Shown: in pieces, positions 18,540-27,469 of the stretch | How positions within the stretch are numbered: the first letter of the stretch is position 1 | Layout of the letters: each line of letters opens with the position of its first letter | DNA from: Methylorubrum aminovorans | GTDB lineage: Bacteria > Pseudomonadota > Alphaproteobacteria > Rhizobiales > Beijerinckiaceae | Length of the DNA stretch: 64,000 nucleotides | Assembly: GCF_022179725.1 (NCBI RefSeq) | Contig: NZ_BPRC01000004.1 | Coordinates: 207,580-271,579, forward strand | Direction: 5' to 3' | Made by a program: the position numbers and the translations under genes | The notes under the pieces: generated by a model | The model's database searches: none | Seen by the model: only the letters and a program-made list of their open reading frames with translations | What the model was told of the DNA's origin: nothing

Positions 18540-18585
18540 GCATCGTCTTTTTCCGAAAGCCGATGGCCACCTTTCGGGACGAGGC
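18540..18585. repeat. Dispersed palindromic repeat, copy B
   Basis: Same plan as copy A at 11397: GCATCGT, then TCCGAAAG-CCG and GGCCACCTTTCGGGA; the outer right arm has drifted to ACGAGGC. Confidence 0.75.
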
Positions 18586-18668
18586 TCGAGCGTGTCCGCT
18601 CGAGGGATGCGGTTTACCGTCGGGCGGCGTCGCCGGGGCGCGGGCCGCCTCGGCGACGGGGCTTTCGA

Positions 18669-20975
18669 TCAGGCGAAGATCAGATCCTTCACCTGCCCGG
18701 CCAGCGCGGTATCCCACGACCAGTTGGACTGGCCGACGAGGTCGCTCGTCCGCAGGACATCCAGCGGAACCGCGCCCTGGCCCTCGGCCACGACCTTGTC
18801 GTTCTTGATCAGGCGCATGTAGCCGGCCTCGTCCACGCTCGCCTGCCACTTCGCCATCTCCCCCTCGACGATCGTGTCCAAGGCGGTGATGCGGTGCTTG
18901 GTAGAGCCGGTGAGGATCTCGAACGCCATGTCGTCGCCGTTGCCGACTTGGCCGAGCCAGATGTTGTCGCTGTCCGGGCCGTTGCCGGTATCGAACACAC
19001 GCTGAAAGTGGCCGTCGTCGAGATCGTCGAAGCGGACTTCGGCGAACATCTTGAAGGCGCCGTCAATCTCGGGGATGGCCTTGTACGGCGTGATGGTCAG
19101 GTCGCTCACCTCGCCGACGAGGGGCTTGTCCGCCGCCCAATTGGATTTGCCGACGAATTCGTTGACCCGCGCGATATCCTTCGGGACGATGCCCTGACCC
19201 TCGGCCAGGAGGACGCCATCCTTGAACAGGCGCATCCAGCCGGTCTCGTTGACGCTCGTCGTCCACGTCGCCTCCTGACCCTCGACGATCGCCCCCTTGG
19301 CCACGACATGGGCGGACTTGCTGCCGTTCACGATGGTGAACTGCATGTCGCTCGACCTGCCGATCTGCCCGAGAAAGACGTTGTCGGCGCCGGCACCGTT
19401 TCCGAAATCGTAGACGCGCTGCCAGGCGCCGGCATCGAGATCCTCGAACCGGACCGTGGCACTCGCGGTGAAGGCGCCGTGGATGTCGGGCAGATCGTCC
19501 TTGAAGGTCAGATCGTAGACGCCGCCTTTCAGCGCCGTGTCGGCCCCCCAGTTGGACGCGCCCACGAGGTCCTTCACGCGGGTCACGTCGCGCGGCACGA
19601 CCCCTTGACCCTCGGCGACGCGTACGCCGTCCTTGGACAAGGACATCCAACCCCGCTCATCGACGGCGGCGGACCAACGCGCCTCCACGCCCTCGGTGAT
19701 CGCGTCGAGGGCGGTGATACGATGCGTGATCGCGCCGTCGAGGATCTCGAAGGCCATGTCGCGTTCGTTGCCGACTTGGCCGAGCCAGATGTTGTCGCTG
19801 TCCGGACCGTTGCCGGTGTCGAAGACGCGCTGGTAGAAGCCGCCCGCGAGATCGTCGAACCGGACCCGCGCGGTGACGCTGAACGCCCCGTCGATCTCGG
19901 GGATGTCGGCGCGATAGGCTTCGTCGGCGGCGGCGTTCAGAGCCATTTCGTAGGTCTCGCCTTGGCCGGCGGCCCCCGTGCCGTAGCGCGCCTGCAGGTG
20001 GGCGAGGAGCCCCGACATGCCGAGCACGGTGTCATCGAAGTTCAATGCGTCGATCGAGGTCAGCGTGTCGATGCTGCCCGAGGCGAGATGCTTGATGGAG
20101 ACCGAGCCGCCGCCGTTCGTGTTATAAAGGGCCAGGTAATCCTGGCTGCGGCCTGCGAACACGGCGTTGTCGGTGCCGTCGCCGCCATCCAGCGCATCGC
20201 TGCCAGCGCCGCCGATGAGCGTGTCGTTGCCGGCGCCGCCGAAGAGCCGGTCATTGCCCGCGCCGCCGTCGATCCAGTCGTCGCCCCCATAGGCATAGAA
20301 GGTGTCGCTGCGAGTGCCGAGCGAGAGCTTGTCTGCCCGCTCGGTTGCGATCGGCATCCCCTTGTCCTGCAGCATGGCCAGATCGAGGTCCGAAATGGCC
20401 GGACGCCCTCCCCAGGGGGAATAAGGATCCATCAGATCCTCGATCCCCGAGACATGCGCGCGGGTTGCGTCGAGCTGGACCGCGCCGCCGAGAACCGTCC
20501 GCGTGTTATCGCCGTTGAAGACCGGCGCGCCGTTGGCCGAGGTCGTGGCCGCGAAATCGACGAAGCCGATCGCGTGCCCGATCTCGTGCTGGAACAGGGC
20601 GAACGCATCGATCTTGTTGCCCGGAACCGCGGCCGTTCCGGCCGGATCGTAGAACAGGTCTCCGAGCCGATGCTCACCGAGCGTGACGGTGCCCTCCGGG
20701 GCCCCGCCGTTCCCGTCATAACCTTCGCGCGCTTCGAGGATGGCGGCGTATTCCCACCGCGTTCCGCTCCAGGCCCAGTTGGGACCGCCATTGGCGAGGT
20801 AGTTGCCGCCGCCGACGTTGCCGATACCGATCGTGATACCGATCGTACCCTCACCTTGAAGATACTTGGCCCAGCCGTCCGCCGCACCCTGCGCGGTCGC
20901 GAGGATCAGATTGGCTCGGTCGCCAGCCATCGAGATCGAGTAACTATTCGCCCAGGTGACTGAAATCTTCGTCAT
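18669..20975 (-). CDS. Secreted RTX metalloprotease with three LamG-like repeats
   Basis: The 768-residue protein begins with a metzincin-like domain. The zinc motif is HEIGHAIGFVD (130-140), that is HExxHxxGxxD with Asp where serralysins have His. Next comes a short RTX nonapeptide block (GGAGNDRLFGGAGNDTLIGG, about 250-285) that binds calcium. Three tandem repeats of about 125 residues follow (starting near 380, 500 and 630), each with the core DGAF...RVRFDDL...QRVFDTGNG...DNIWLGQ, a LamG/concanavalin fold. No N-terminal signal and the RTX block suggest type I secretion, but no ABC/HlyD/TolC genes are adjacent. The substrate is unknown; glycan or matrix binding is inference from the LamG domains. 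Confidence 0.87.
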   Translation of the reverse strand: MTKISVTWANSYSISMAGDRANLILATAQGAADGWAKYLQGEGTIGITIGIGNVGGGNYLANGGPNWAWSGTRWEYAAILEAREGYDGNGGAPEGTVTLGEHRLGDLFYDPAGTAAVPGNKIDAFALFQHEIGHAIGFVDFAATTSANGAPVFNGDNTRTVLGGAVQLDATRAHVSGIEDLMDPYSPWGGRPAISDLDLAMLQDKGMPIATERADKLSLGTRSDTFYAYGGDDWIDGGAGNDRLFGGAGNDTLIGGAGSDALDGGDGTDNAVFAGRSQDYLALYNTNGGGSVSIKHLASGSIDTLTSIDALNFDDTVLGMSGLLAHLQARYGTGAAGQGETYEMALNAAADEAYRADIPEIDGAFSVTARVRFDDLAGGFYQRVFDTGNGPDSDNIWLGQVGNERDMAFEILDGAITHRITALDAITEGVEARWSAAVDERGWMSLSKDGVRVAEGQGVVPRDVTRVKDLVGASNWGADTALKGGVYDLTFKDDLPDIHGAFTASATVRFEDLDAGAWQRVYDFGNGAGADNVFLGQIGRSSDMQFTIVNGSKSAHVVAKGAIVEGQEATWTTSVNETGWMRLFKDGVLLAEGQGIVPKDIARVNEFVGKSNWAADKPLVGEVSDLTITPYKAIPEIDGAFKMFAEVRFDDLDDGHFQRVFDTGNGPDSDNIWLGQVGNGDDMAFEILTGSTKHRITALDTIVEGEMAKWQASVDEAGYMRLIKNDKVVAEGQGAVPLDVLRTSDLVGQSNWSWDTALAGQVKDLIFA

Positions 20976-21968
20976 CGTTGAATCCTCGGAGAGCCCTGAG
21001 CACCGAGCCGTCGTGGGACTGATCTCCCCGGCCGATACAGCGGACTTTGAGATTGGCTTTGCCGAGCCGGCGATCGATATTACGGGTCATCCCCCGCGTC
21101 GGTTGCAATCTAGCCCAGTCGTATTGTTCCGAGATTGACAGCAAGATTAAGATTTTACAAATATATGCTTGTTATACTGCGATCTGTATTGATTTGAATC
21201 CGGAATATTATGGCTATGCATCCGGCTAGTCGAACAAAATACTGATCCACCACCCGGCCAATCGACCTTCAGGTCGAGAAACCCGAGGCAAAAATTGATA
21301 AATGTGAACACCCAAGCACCTGCTTGGCCTTGCGATCGAGATTGCTGAAACACCGTCATCGGGCGGCGGGTTCGCGCCGGAACACGCTACACATCCGATT
21401 CAATACTGCACGCGAGAGCATTGAAATCGGTGATACCGTTTTCGATTGATCGCATCGGTTCGACACCTCGCTTCGTCAATTCGGGGCGCCGGAGGTATGC
21501 AATCCACGAGTGACCTCGACGTCATGTCTCAGCGTCGCATCACGGGTGGGTCCCGGGTTCCGCTGCGCGGCCCCGGGATGACGGGGAGGCGGGACCGAAG
21601 GGATCAAACGGAAACAGCAAGAGGCCTTTCGGAACGGAGCGGACACCGAAGCCGCCACGCGCAGGCGACGACGCGCGGCGAAGCTGCAGCGCAATTCGCC
21701 GATTGGAAATTGCGTTTCATGGCCGGCCGCGGTCGCCCGTCCTCCGCTGCAGGGGCCGAGGATGGCCGGAGGGACAGCCTCCTGCAGACCGGCCGCCGCC
21801 GGAGGCACCGCAAATCCTGCCCATCGGATCGGAGCTCGGCTCGGCGGGCTTCCGACCGCAGGTGGCGATCCGATCGCTCTCCGCACGGGGCCGCCGAGAC
21901 GCACCCGACATGACGGGTGACGGGCGCGGACGGCTCCGGAGGGAGCGCGCCCGCGAGGCCCGCCCGTC
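20976..21968. other. Long non-coding gap with an AT-rich segment
   Basis: About 1 kb lies between the protease start and the hydrolase stop. Positions 21130-21320 are much richer in A and T than the rest of the window (TTTACAAATATATGCTTGTT) and probably carry the protease promoter. 21551-21583 is the second copy of the GGTTCCGC/GGCCCCGGGATGAC palindrome. I see no convincing gene; the open frames at 21446-22344 lack codon bias and homology. Confidence 0.6.
21551..21583. repeat. Short palindromic repeat, second copy
   Basis: TCCCGGGTTCCGC pairs with GCGGCCCCGGGA. The element matches the hairpin at 1908-1943, including the trailing GGGATGAC. Confidence 0.65.
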
Positions 21969-22961
21969 TCAGCCGGCGACGGGAAAGGGGAACGCCGTGT
22001 CCCTTGCGACGGAACGAGAGACGTGGCCGGGGATGAACGCGTCGAACGCCGCCCAGAAATCGGTGCGGATCGCGTCGCACTCGCTCAGGATCTCGTGGCG
22101 GGCCCCCGGCAGCACGATCAGGTGCCCGTTCTTCAATCGGGCGACGAAGCGCTCGATCGTCGGCGTGCCGCAGACGGGGTCGGCCCCCGCCCCGATGATG
22201 AGGCAGGGCGTGCGGATCCGCCGGATCATCGCCGGATCCTGGAGCCGGCGCATCATCCGGAAGGCGGAGGCGAGCCAGGCGATCGTCGGATCGCCGACCG
22301 CGCCGGCGCCGACCTCGCGCGCGGCGGCCGCGTTGCGGGCATAGCGCACCGGATCGGTCGAGAGGCGGTTGCCGGGAAACGGCTTGGTGGCGATCGAGAC
22401 CTTGCTGCCGGACGGCACGTAGCAGCGCCCGAGGCCGAGCCGGTGCAGGCCGCGCGCGAGCAGCGAGACCGCCGCCGGCCAGCGCACCATGCGGATCGAC
22501 AGCATCGGCGCGACGGTGACGAGGCGCTGGAACGGCAGCCAGCCCTCGGCGGAGCCCGTGAGGGCCACCGCTCCGCCCATGGAATGGGCGAGCCCGAAAT
22601 ACGGCTCGGGCATCATCGGCACCAGCACCGTCTCGGTGATCGCCTTGAGATCGAGGCGGTAATCGTCGAAGTGGCGGACATGGCCCTTATGGGCATCGCG
22701 GACCTGCCGGCCGGAATCGCCCTGTCCGCGCCAGTCGAAGGCGACCACGCAGAAGCCGCGGGCGCGAAGATCGGCGATGGTCTCGAAATACTTCTCGATG
22801 AACTCGGCCCGGCCCTGGAGCAGGCAGACCGTGCCCTTCACGCCGCGCGTGGTCGGCTGCCACGTGGCGACGCGCAGGGGCACGCCGTCCTCGGTCTCGA
22901 CCGGCACGAGGCGGGCACCGGGCGGCACCGGATTGCCGGGGGTGGGTCGCAGGCTCAGCAC
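21969..22961 (-). CDS. Alpha/beta hydrolase, lysophospholipase/monoacylglycerol lipase type
   Basis: A 330-residue serine hydrolase. The oxyanion and nucleophile regions are GFCVVAFDWRGQGDSGR and GLAHSMGGAVALTG (nucleophile Ser in HSMGG). The acid is in GAGADPVCGTP, and the catalytic His is in LPGARHEILSE. This is the PldB-like family, which hydrolyses lysophospholipids or monoacylglycerols. There is no signal peptide. It is transcribed away from the Hsp20 gene, alone. Confidence 0.88.
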   Translation of the reverse strand: MLSLRPTPGNPVPPGARLVPVETEDGVPLRVATWQPTTRGVKGTVCLLQGRAEFIEKYFETIADLRARGFCVVAFDWRGQGDSGRQVRDAHKGHVRHFDDYRLDLKAITETVLVPMMPEPYFGLAHSMGGAVALTGSAEGWLPFQRLVTVAPMLSIRMVRWPAAVSLLARGLHRLGLGRCYVPSGSKVSIATKPFPGNRLSTDPVRYARNAAAAREVGAGAVGDPTIAWLASAFRMMRRLQDPAMIRRIRTPCLIIGAGADPVCGTPTIERFVARLKNGHLIVLPGARHEILSECDAIRTDFWAAFDAFIPGHVSRSVARDTAFPFPVAG

Positions 22962-23002
22962 GGCAGGTGGGCCCCTGAAAATTTTTCGCTCAAGCTCACG
23001 CG

Positions 23003-23035
23003 AAAACCGCGCAAGCAGACCCTTGCGCGGTTTTT
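23003..23035 (+). terminator. Strong hairpin with T-run upstream of hsp20
   Basis: AAAACCGCGCAAG (23003-23015) pairs perfectly with CTTGCGCGGTTTT (23022-23034), ending in five T. It looks like an intrinsic terminator on the plus strand, yet no plus-strand gene precedes it: the hydrolase starts at 22961 on the other strand. It may end a short RNA or be an attenuator in the hsp20 leader. Confidence 0.7.
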
Positions 23036-23116
23036 GGCTCCCACCAATATCAGAGACGCGCCGGCCGAGACGGCGGCGCGACGGTCCGGCCCACGGGCGG
23101 ACCCGAATACATCGAG

Positions 23117-23146
23117 CATGTTGCTTCTTTTGGAGGATATGTGATG
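23117..23146 (+). promoter_or_regulatory. ROSE-like RNA thermometer at the hsp20 ribosome binding site
   Basis: The leader ends CATG-TTGCT-TCTTTTGG-AGGAT-ATGTGATG. TTGCT (23121-23125) faces the Shine-Dalgarno AGGAT (23134-23138) with the U-A, C-G, G-G, U-A, U-U pattern typical of ROSE elements, closed by CAU/AUG. ROSE hairpins hide the ribosome site of rhizobial small heat-shock genes at low temperature. Here the match is by eye only. Confidence 0.7.
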
Positions 23147-23614
23147 CGTCAGTTCGATCTGGCTCCCCTGTACCGTTCCACCGTCGGTTTCGACCGCCTG
23201 TTCTCGGCCCTCGACGGTTTCGTCAGCACCGAGGCTGCGCCGACCTACCCGCCCTACAACATCGAGCGGACGGGTGAGAACGTCTACCGCGTCACCGTCG
23301 CGGTCGCCGGCTTCACCGAGGCCGACCTGTCGATCGAGGTGAAGGAGAACGCCCTCACCATCAAGGGCGAGCGTAAGCCCGCCGAGGGCAAGTCGTCCGA
23401 GGTGCTCTACCAGGGCATCGCGGCCCGCGCCTTCGAGCGCCGCTTCCAGCTCGCCGACCACGTTCAGGTGACCGGCGCCGCGCTCGAGAACGGCCTCCTC
23501 CACGTCGATCTCGTCCGCGAGGTCCCGGAGGCGAAGAAGCCGCGCCGCATCGAGATCGCCAGCCGGCCGTCGAGCCAGCCGGTCATCGAGGGCTCGGTCC
23601 AGCAGGCCGCGTAA
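23144..23614 (+). CDS. Small heat shock protein (Hsp20/alpha-crystallin family)
   Basis: Hsp20 proteins hold unfolding proteins in a refoldable state. The 156 residues comprise a short N-terminal arm (FDRLFSALDGFV), the crystallin domain (YNIERTGENVYRVTVAVAGF, LTIKGERK, then ARAFERRFQLADHVQVTGA and the final GLLHVDLVREVPE) and a short tail. I chose ATG 23144, with GGAGG 9 bases upstream; GTG 23141 is also possible. A ROSE-like hairpin covers the start, and a terminator follows at 23653, so it is a heat-controlled single gene. Confidence 0.94.
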   Translation: MRQFDLAPLYRSTVGFDRLFSALDGFVSTEAAPTYPPYNIERTGENVYRVTVAVAGFTEADLSIEVKENALTIKGERKPAEGKSSEVLYQGIAARAFERRFQLADHVQVTGAALENGLLHVDLVREVPEAKKPRRIEIASRPSSQPVIEGSVQQAA

Positions 23615-23652
23615 CCGCTCGGCCGTAGCGACGACAGTCCTGAAGGGGAGCG

Positions 23653-23684
23653 CCCCGGCCGTCACGGCCGGGGTGTTTTCGTTT
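23653..23684 (+). terminator. Rho-independent terminator of hsp20
   Basis: CCCCGGCCG (23653-23661) pairs with CGGCCGGGG (23665-23673) around TCA, followed by TGTTTTCGTTT. Confidence 0.88.
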
Positions 23685-23691
23685 CGAGGTC

Positions 23692-24006
23692 TCAGAAATC
23701 GCCGAAGCGGTCGCCGCGGCTCGGCTCGTAGCAGGTGAAGCCGACGAAGCAGCCCGGCGTGTCGCGGGTCGGCACGAAGGCGCGCCGGCCGATCTCGGTC
23801 ACCTCGCAGAACGAGCGGTCCCGCACGAAGCGGTCGAAGGTCGCGCCGCCGGTACCGAGCACCGCCGCCCCCTGCCGCATGACCACGGCCCGGGCCTGGG
23901 CGCAGGTGAGGTTCGTGGTGGAGAGGCGCTGCGCTAGGGCAGAGCCGGTGCCGGCGATGAGCAGGGCCGTGGAGGCGAGGGCGCATCGCGAGAGGAGGCG
24001 TCGCAT
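23692..24006 (-). CDS. Small exported protein with four Cys
   Basis: 104 residues from the ATG at 24004-24006, with a signal peptide (MRRLLSRCALASTALLIAG, cleaved near ALAQ). The mature part has four Cys (LTCAQARAVV, RSFCEVTE, PGCFVGFTC) that could form two disulfides. This pattern recurs in small hypothetical proteins of Rhizobiales. The function is unknown. It converges with hsp20. Confidence 0.72.
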   Translation of the reverse strand: MRRLLSRCALASTALLIAGTGSALAQRLSTTNLTCAQARAVVMRQGAAVLGTGGATFDRFVRDRSFCEVTEIGRRAFVPTRDTPGCFVGFTCYEPSRGDRFGDF

Positions 24007-24051
24007 GGGAGGGATCCGGCGCGAGGAAATCTGTCTCCTCAACAGCGTCGG

Positions 24052-24465
24052 TCACGGATGTATCCCGTCGAGTTCCGGCAGCAGGACCACGCTCTCCTGC
24101 TCGTTCGGATCGGTGCGGGCGATGATCGCCGTGCAGGGCTCGCTCGGGCTCGGATTGTAGGGCAGGTGCGGCACGCCGGCCGGGATGTAGAAATACGCGC
24201 CGGGTTGCAGCTCCGTGTGGTGCTCCAGCCGCTCCCCCCACCACGTGCAAGAGGTGCCGGAGAGCGCATAGATCGCGGTCTCGTGGCCCTCGTGCTTGTG
24301 GGCCTTGGCGCGGGCGCCGGGCGGGATCGTCACCATCTGCAGGTGGATGCCGGTCGCGCCCGTCGTCTCCGCCGAGATACCGGGGGCGTAGGACAGCCCC
24401 TGCTTGCCGACGAACGCGTCGCCGGGCCGCACCAGCCGGCAGAGCCGCTCGCCCGTCCCCGTCAT
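24052..24465 (-). CDS. Single-domain cupin protein
   Basis: A 137-residue cupin: the first motif GARAKAHKHEGHETAIYAL supplies His, His and Glu metal ligands, and the second motif is PGAYFYIPAGVPHLPYNPS. Such small cupins are metal-binding enzymes or binding proteins; the substrate cannot be told. It lies 3 bases downstream of the HTH protein gene, so the two are likely one operon. Confidence 0.85.
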   Translation of the reverse strand: MTGTGERLCRLVRPGDAFVGKQGLSYAPGISAETTGATGIHLQMVTIPPGARAKAHKHEGHETAIYALSGTSCTWWGERLEHHTELQPGAYFYIPAGVPHLPYNPSPSEPCTAIIARTDPNEQESVVLLPELDGIHP

Positions 24466-24468
24466 CGC

Positions 24469-24915
24469 TCACAGATCTCCGAACGCGAATTGCCCCTGGG
24501 GCGCGGCCGGCTTCTTCGCCGCGCGGGGCGCATCCTTTCGGGCGAGGGGTTTTGCGCGCGGCCTCGGCTGCGGCTTGGGGTCGGCGCGCATCCGCGCCTT
24601 CGCCCGGTCACGCGCCACCGCCTCGGGGGCGTGCGGATCGTCGTCGAGCCATTTGCCGCGCTTGATCACCTCGTTGACCCGGCCCTGGTTCACCCCGACC
24701 TTGAAGGCGATCTCCTGCTGGGTCATGCCGGTGGAGGCGTGCAGCTCCAGGATCGCGCGGGCGAGGTCGGGCGTCATCTTCTGGCCGGTGATGCGCCGGG
24801 CCGGGCGGATGGTGCGGGTCTGCCGGTCGCGCTCGCGCAGGCGTTCCAGCAGGGCGAGCGCCATGTGCATGCCGTGCTCGCGCAGAGCCTCCTCGAATTC
24901 CTTCAGCGTCGCCAT
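24469..24915 (-). CDS. HTH-containing small protein with basic tail
   Basis: 148 residues. The centre carries a helix-turn-helix-like segment (GMTQQEIAFKVGVNQGRVNE, then VIKRGKW), after a helical N-terminus (MATLKEFEEALREHGMHMAL). The C-terminus is a Lys/Arg/Pro/Ala-rich tail (PKPQPRPRAKPLARK), probably disordered and nucleic-acid binding. It begins at ATG 24913-24915; the frame upstream belongs to other genes. It is likely a DNA-binding protein; the target is unknown. It forms a pair with the cupin gene. Confidence 0.75.
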   Translation of the reverse strand: MATLKEFEEALREHGMHMALALLERLRERDRQTRTIRPARRITGQKMTPDLARAILELHASTGMTQQEIAFKVGVNQGRVNEVIKRGKWLDDDPHAPEAVARDRAKARMRADPKPQPRPRAKPLARKDAPRAAKKPAAPQGQFAFGDL

Positions 24916-25143
24916 GGCAGGCTCCTCGTCCGGGGGGCAGACGTCTGGCGGGAAACACCGCATCCATGCCCCAGGTTGCGGACCAGGAGGCGCGCGCGCG
25001 AGCGGCGGGGCAAGCCGACGCGATGCTTCGTCCACCGCAAAAGAACGGAACCGGACCAAAGTCCGCGGCCGCTTAACAAGTTGGCAGGACCCGAACCGGT
25101 CGGTTACACCGCGCACCATCGTATCGTGCGGAAACGACCAGCC

Positions 25144-26013
25144 ATGATCAGCCCCGTCCTTCCCGTTTCGCGCTCCGAGGCGGCACCGGGGGCGCCCGCC
25201 CTCGTCGAGGCGCTGGAGAGCGGCTCGGTCCTCGTTTTCCGCGACCTCGACTTCCCCTTCGATGCCTTCGAGCAGCGTTTCGTCGAGCGCCCCTTCGCCG
25301 ACGGCAAGGCCAAAAACGTCTCGATCCGCAACGAGACCGCCGAGCTGCGCGGCGGGGCCGGCAGCGAAGAGGAGCAGGCACGCCTGCGCGACCTTCTGGT
25401 GCGCTACCGCCGCTTCGCCCAAGAGCTGATCGACACCTATCTCCCGGCCTACCGTGAAAAGGTCTCGCTCGCGGGCACCTCCTACCGGCCGTTCGACGTC
25501 GACAAGCGCAAGCTGAGCTGGCGGCGCGACGACACGCGCATGCATGTCGATGCCTTCCCCTCCAATCCGATCGGCGAACGGCGCATCCTGCGCATCTTCC
25601 GCAACATCAACGCCGAGGGTCAGCCGCGGCTGTGGCGGGTCGGCGAGGATTTCGGCTCGATGGCCGAAAAGTTCCTGCCCAAGCTTCCCGGCTATTCCGG
25701 CCTCTCGGCGAGCGTGCTGGCGGCCCTCAAGATCACCAAGGCCAAGCGCTCGGAATACGACCACCTGATGCTGCATCTCCACGATGCCCTGAAGCGCGAC
25801 CTCGACTATCAGGCCAACGCGCCGCAGGCGGATGTGCGCTTCCAGCCCGGCGAGACCTGGGTGACGTTCTCCGACCTCGTGATGCACGGCGCCATGGGCG
25901 GTCGCTACATGCTGGAACAGACCGCCTACATCGCGGTCGCCGACCAAGCCGACCCGGAGAAGAGCCCGCAGCGGATCCTGGCGCGCAAGCTCGGACGGCC
26001 GCTCAAGCATTGA
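25144..26013 (+). CDS. Kdo 3-hydroxylase-like Fe(II)/2-oxoglutarate dioxygenase
   Basis: The 289-residue protein matches the Kdo hydroxylase (KdoO) family, which hydroxylates a Kdo residue of lipopolysaccharide at C-3 to give Ko. The iron ligands are seen as MHVDAFPSNP (HxD) and a distal His in SDLVMHGAMGG, followed by the arginine-rich region GERRILRIFRNIN. The ATG at 25144 begins the homologous region. The location about 2 kb from the lipid A very-long-chain fatty acid operon fits a role in outer-membrane modification. Confidence 0.83.
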   Translation: MISPVLPVSRSEAAPGAPALVEALESGSVLVFRDLDFPFDAFEQRFVERPFADGKAKNVSIRNETAELRGGAGSEEEQARLRDLLVRYRRFAQELIDTYLPAYREKVSLAGTSYRPFDVDKRKLSWRRDDTRMHVDAFPSNPIGERRILRIFRNINAEGQPRLWRVGEDFGSMAEKFLPKLPGYSGLSASVLAALKITKAKRSEYDHLMLHLHDALKRDLDYQANAPQADVRFQPGETWVTFSDLVMHGAMGGRYMLEQTAYIAVADQADPEKSPQRILARKLGRPLKH

Positions 26014-26120
26014 GGCTTCACACCGAATCCGATCGATCCCTTCGGGATGGCGGATTCGGACTTCGCTCAAGAGCCGCGCGGGCTCGACACGGTCTTCGCT
26101 TCGATGATGCGGCGACCGCG

Positions 26121-27200
26121 TCAGTCCGCCGCCTCCGGTCCCTCCGTCAGCTCCCGCCACAGCAGGATCAGCGCGGCCATCACCGCCGGTCCGACGAACA
26201 ATCCGAGCAGGCCGAAGGTCTCGACGCCACCGAGGATGCCGAGAAGCACCCACAGGAAGGGCAGGCGGGTGGTGCCGCCGATCAGCGCCGGGCGCACGAA
26301 GTGGTCGGCCACGAAGGTGACGACGAAGCCCGCCGCCAGAACGATCGCGGCGGGGATCACCGCACCGCCGGCCAGCAGCAGCAAAGCGGCGAGCCCGAAG
26401 GCCAAAGGCGCACCGAACGGGATCATCGCCGCGACCGCGGTGAGCGCCCCGAACAGCACCGGATGCGGCACGCCGGCCAACGCGTAGACGATGCCGAGCA
26501 GGAAGCCCTCGCCGAGTCCGACGATGACGAGCCCATCGACGGTGCCGTGGATGGAGGCCACCATCTGGCGCGCCACCCGCTCGCCGCGCGGCCCGAACAG
26601 GCGCTGGCTCGCCCGACGCGACTGGGCGACGACGGCGTCGCCCTCCCGGAAAAGGAAGAACAGCGCCAGCAGGCAGAAGCCGAACAGCACCACCCGATGC
26701 ACGAGTCCCGCCCCGACGGTGCGGGTGAGATCGCGGCTCGCGGTGGTGTTGAGCCGCTCGGTGAGTTCGTGCGCCAGCCCCGCATGGGCGAGGTGGGCGT
26801 TCCACCACTCCGTCACGGCCGCCGCGCCGTAGGGCAGGCGGGCGATGAAATCCGGCACCGGGATGCCGTTGCGCTCGGCCTCGCGGGCATAGGCCAAGAG
26901 GTCGTGCGCTTCGCGGCCCGCCTCGACCGCCAGCACGGCGATGGGCAGCAGCAGGAGCAGGGCGACGAGGCCGGTGAAGACCGCCGGCCAGAGAATGTTG
27001 TGCCGGCCCGGTGGGAAGCGGCGGCGGGCGCGGGCGAAGAGCGGCCACAGAGCGATGGCGAGCACGACCGCCCAGATCAGGGCACGCAGGAAGCCGGACA
27101 CGATGACAAGGCCGAGCGCCAGCAGCCCGGCGACGAGGAGCGCGCGCAGCACCCACTGGCCGCGGGCGGTCTCGATCCTGACCTCATCGCCACCGCCCAT
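26121..27200 (-). CDS. AI-2E family permease-like membrane protein
   Basis: About 359 residues with seven or eight hydrophobic segments: two near the N-terminus, ILWPAVFTGLVALLLLLPIA, VVLFGFCLLALFFLF, and a C-terminal block (FGALTAVAAMIPFGAPLAFG, LLGILGGVETFGLLGLFVGP) that is the family signature. Unlike the longer paralogue at 15519 it has no cytosolic extension. The start is uncertain; ATG 27198-27200 (MGGGDEV) is more natural than the Arg-rich upstream extension. The substrate is unknown. Confidence 0.87.
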   Translation of the reverse strand: MGGGDEVRIETARGQWVLRALLVAGLLALGLVIVSGFLRALIWAVVLAIALWPLFARARRRFPPGRHNILWPAVFTGLVALLLLLPIAVLAVEAGREAHDLLAYAREAERNGIPVPDFIARLPYGAAAVTEWWNAHLAHAGLAHELTERLNTTASRDLTRTVGAGLVHRVVLFGFCLLALFFLFREGDAVVAQSRRASQRLFGPRGERVARQMVASIHGTVDGLVIVGLGEGFLLGIVYALAGVPHPVLFGALTAVAAMIPFGAPLAFGLAALLLLAGGAVIPAAIVLAAGFVVTFVADHFVRPALIGGTTRLPFLWVLLGILGGVETFGLLGLFVGPAVMAALILLWRELTEGPEAAD

Positions 27201-27469
27201 CACCGCCTCGCTCGCTCGTCGCCGCCGTGGCAGCGCCGGCAACCTATGGCGGCCGAGGCCTCATTCCAGAGGGTGCCTCACGCCACCGCACGATCAGGTT
27301 TCCACATCCTGCTTCGATTTCGCCCGGCGCAACCTGTCGATTCGACACCGCGTTTCGGGAACGAACTGCGAACAAACACTTGACCTCCCCGGCGCCCGGA
27401 CGCACTGTTCATGGAACGTTCCAGACCGATTCGCTGCTCTCTCAGCGGTGGGCAAGGCAGGAGGCTTCC

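Noticed and set aside
24469..27156. An 895-residue minus-strand protein
   Set aside because: Only its last 148 residues are a real gene; the rest is antisense to the Kdo hydroxylase and overlaps the AI-2E gene.
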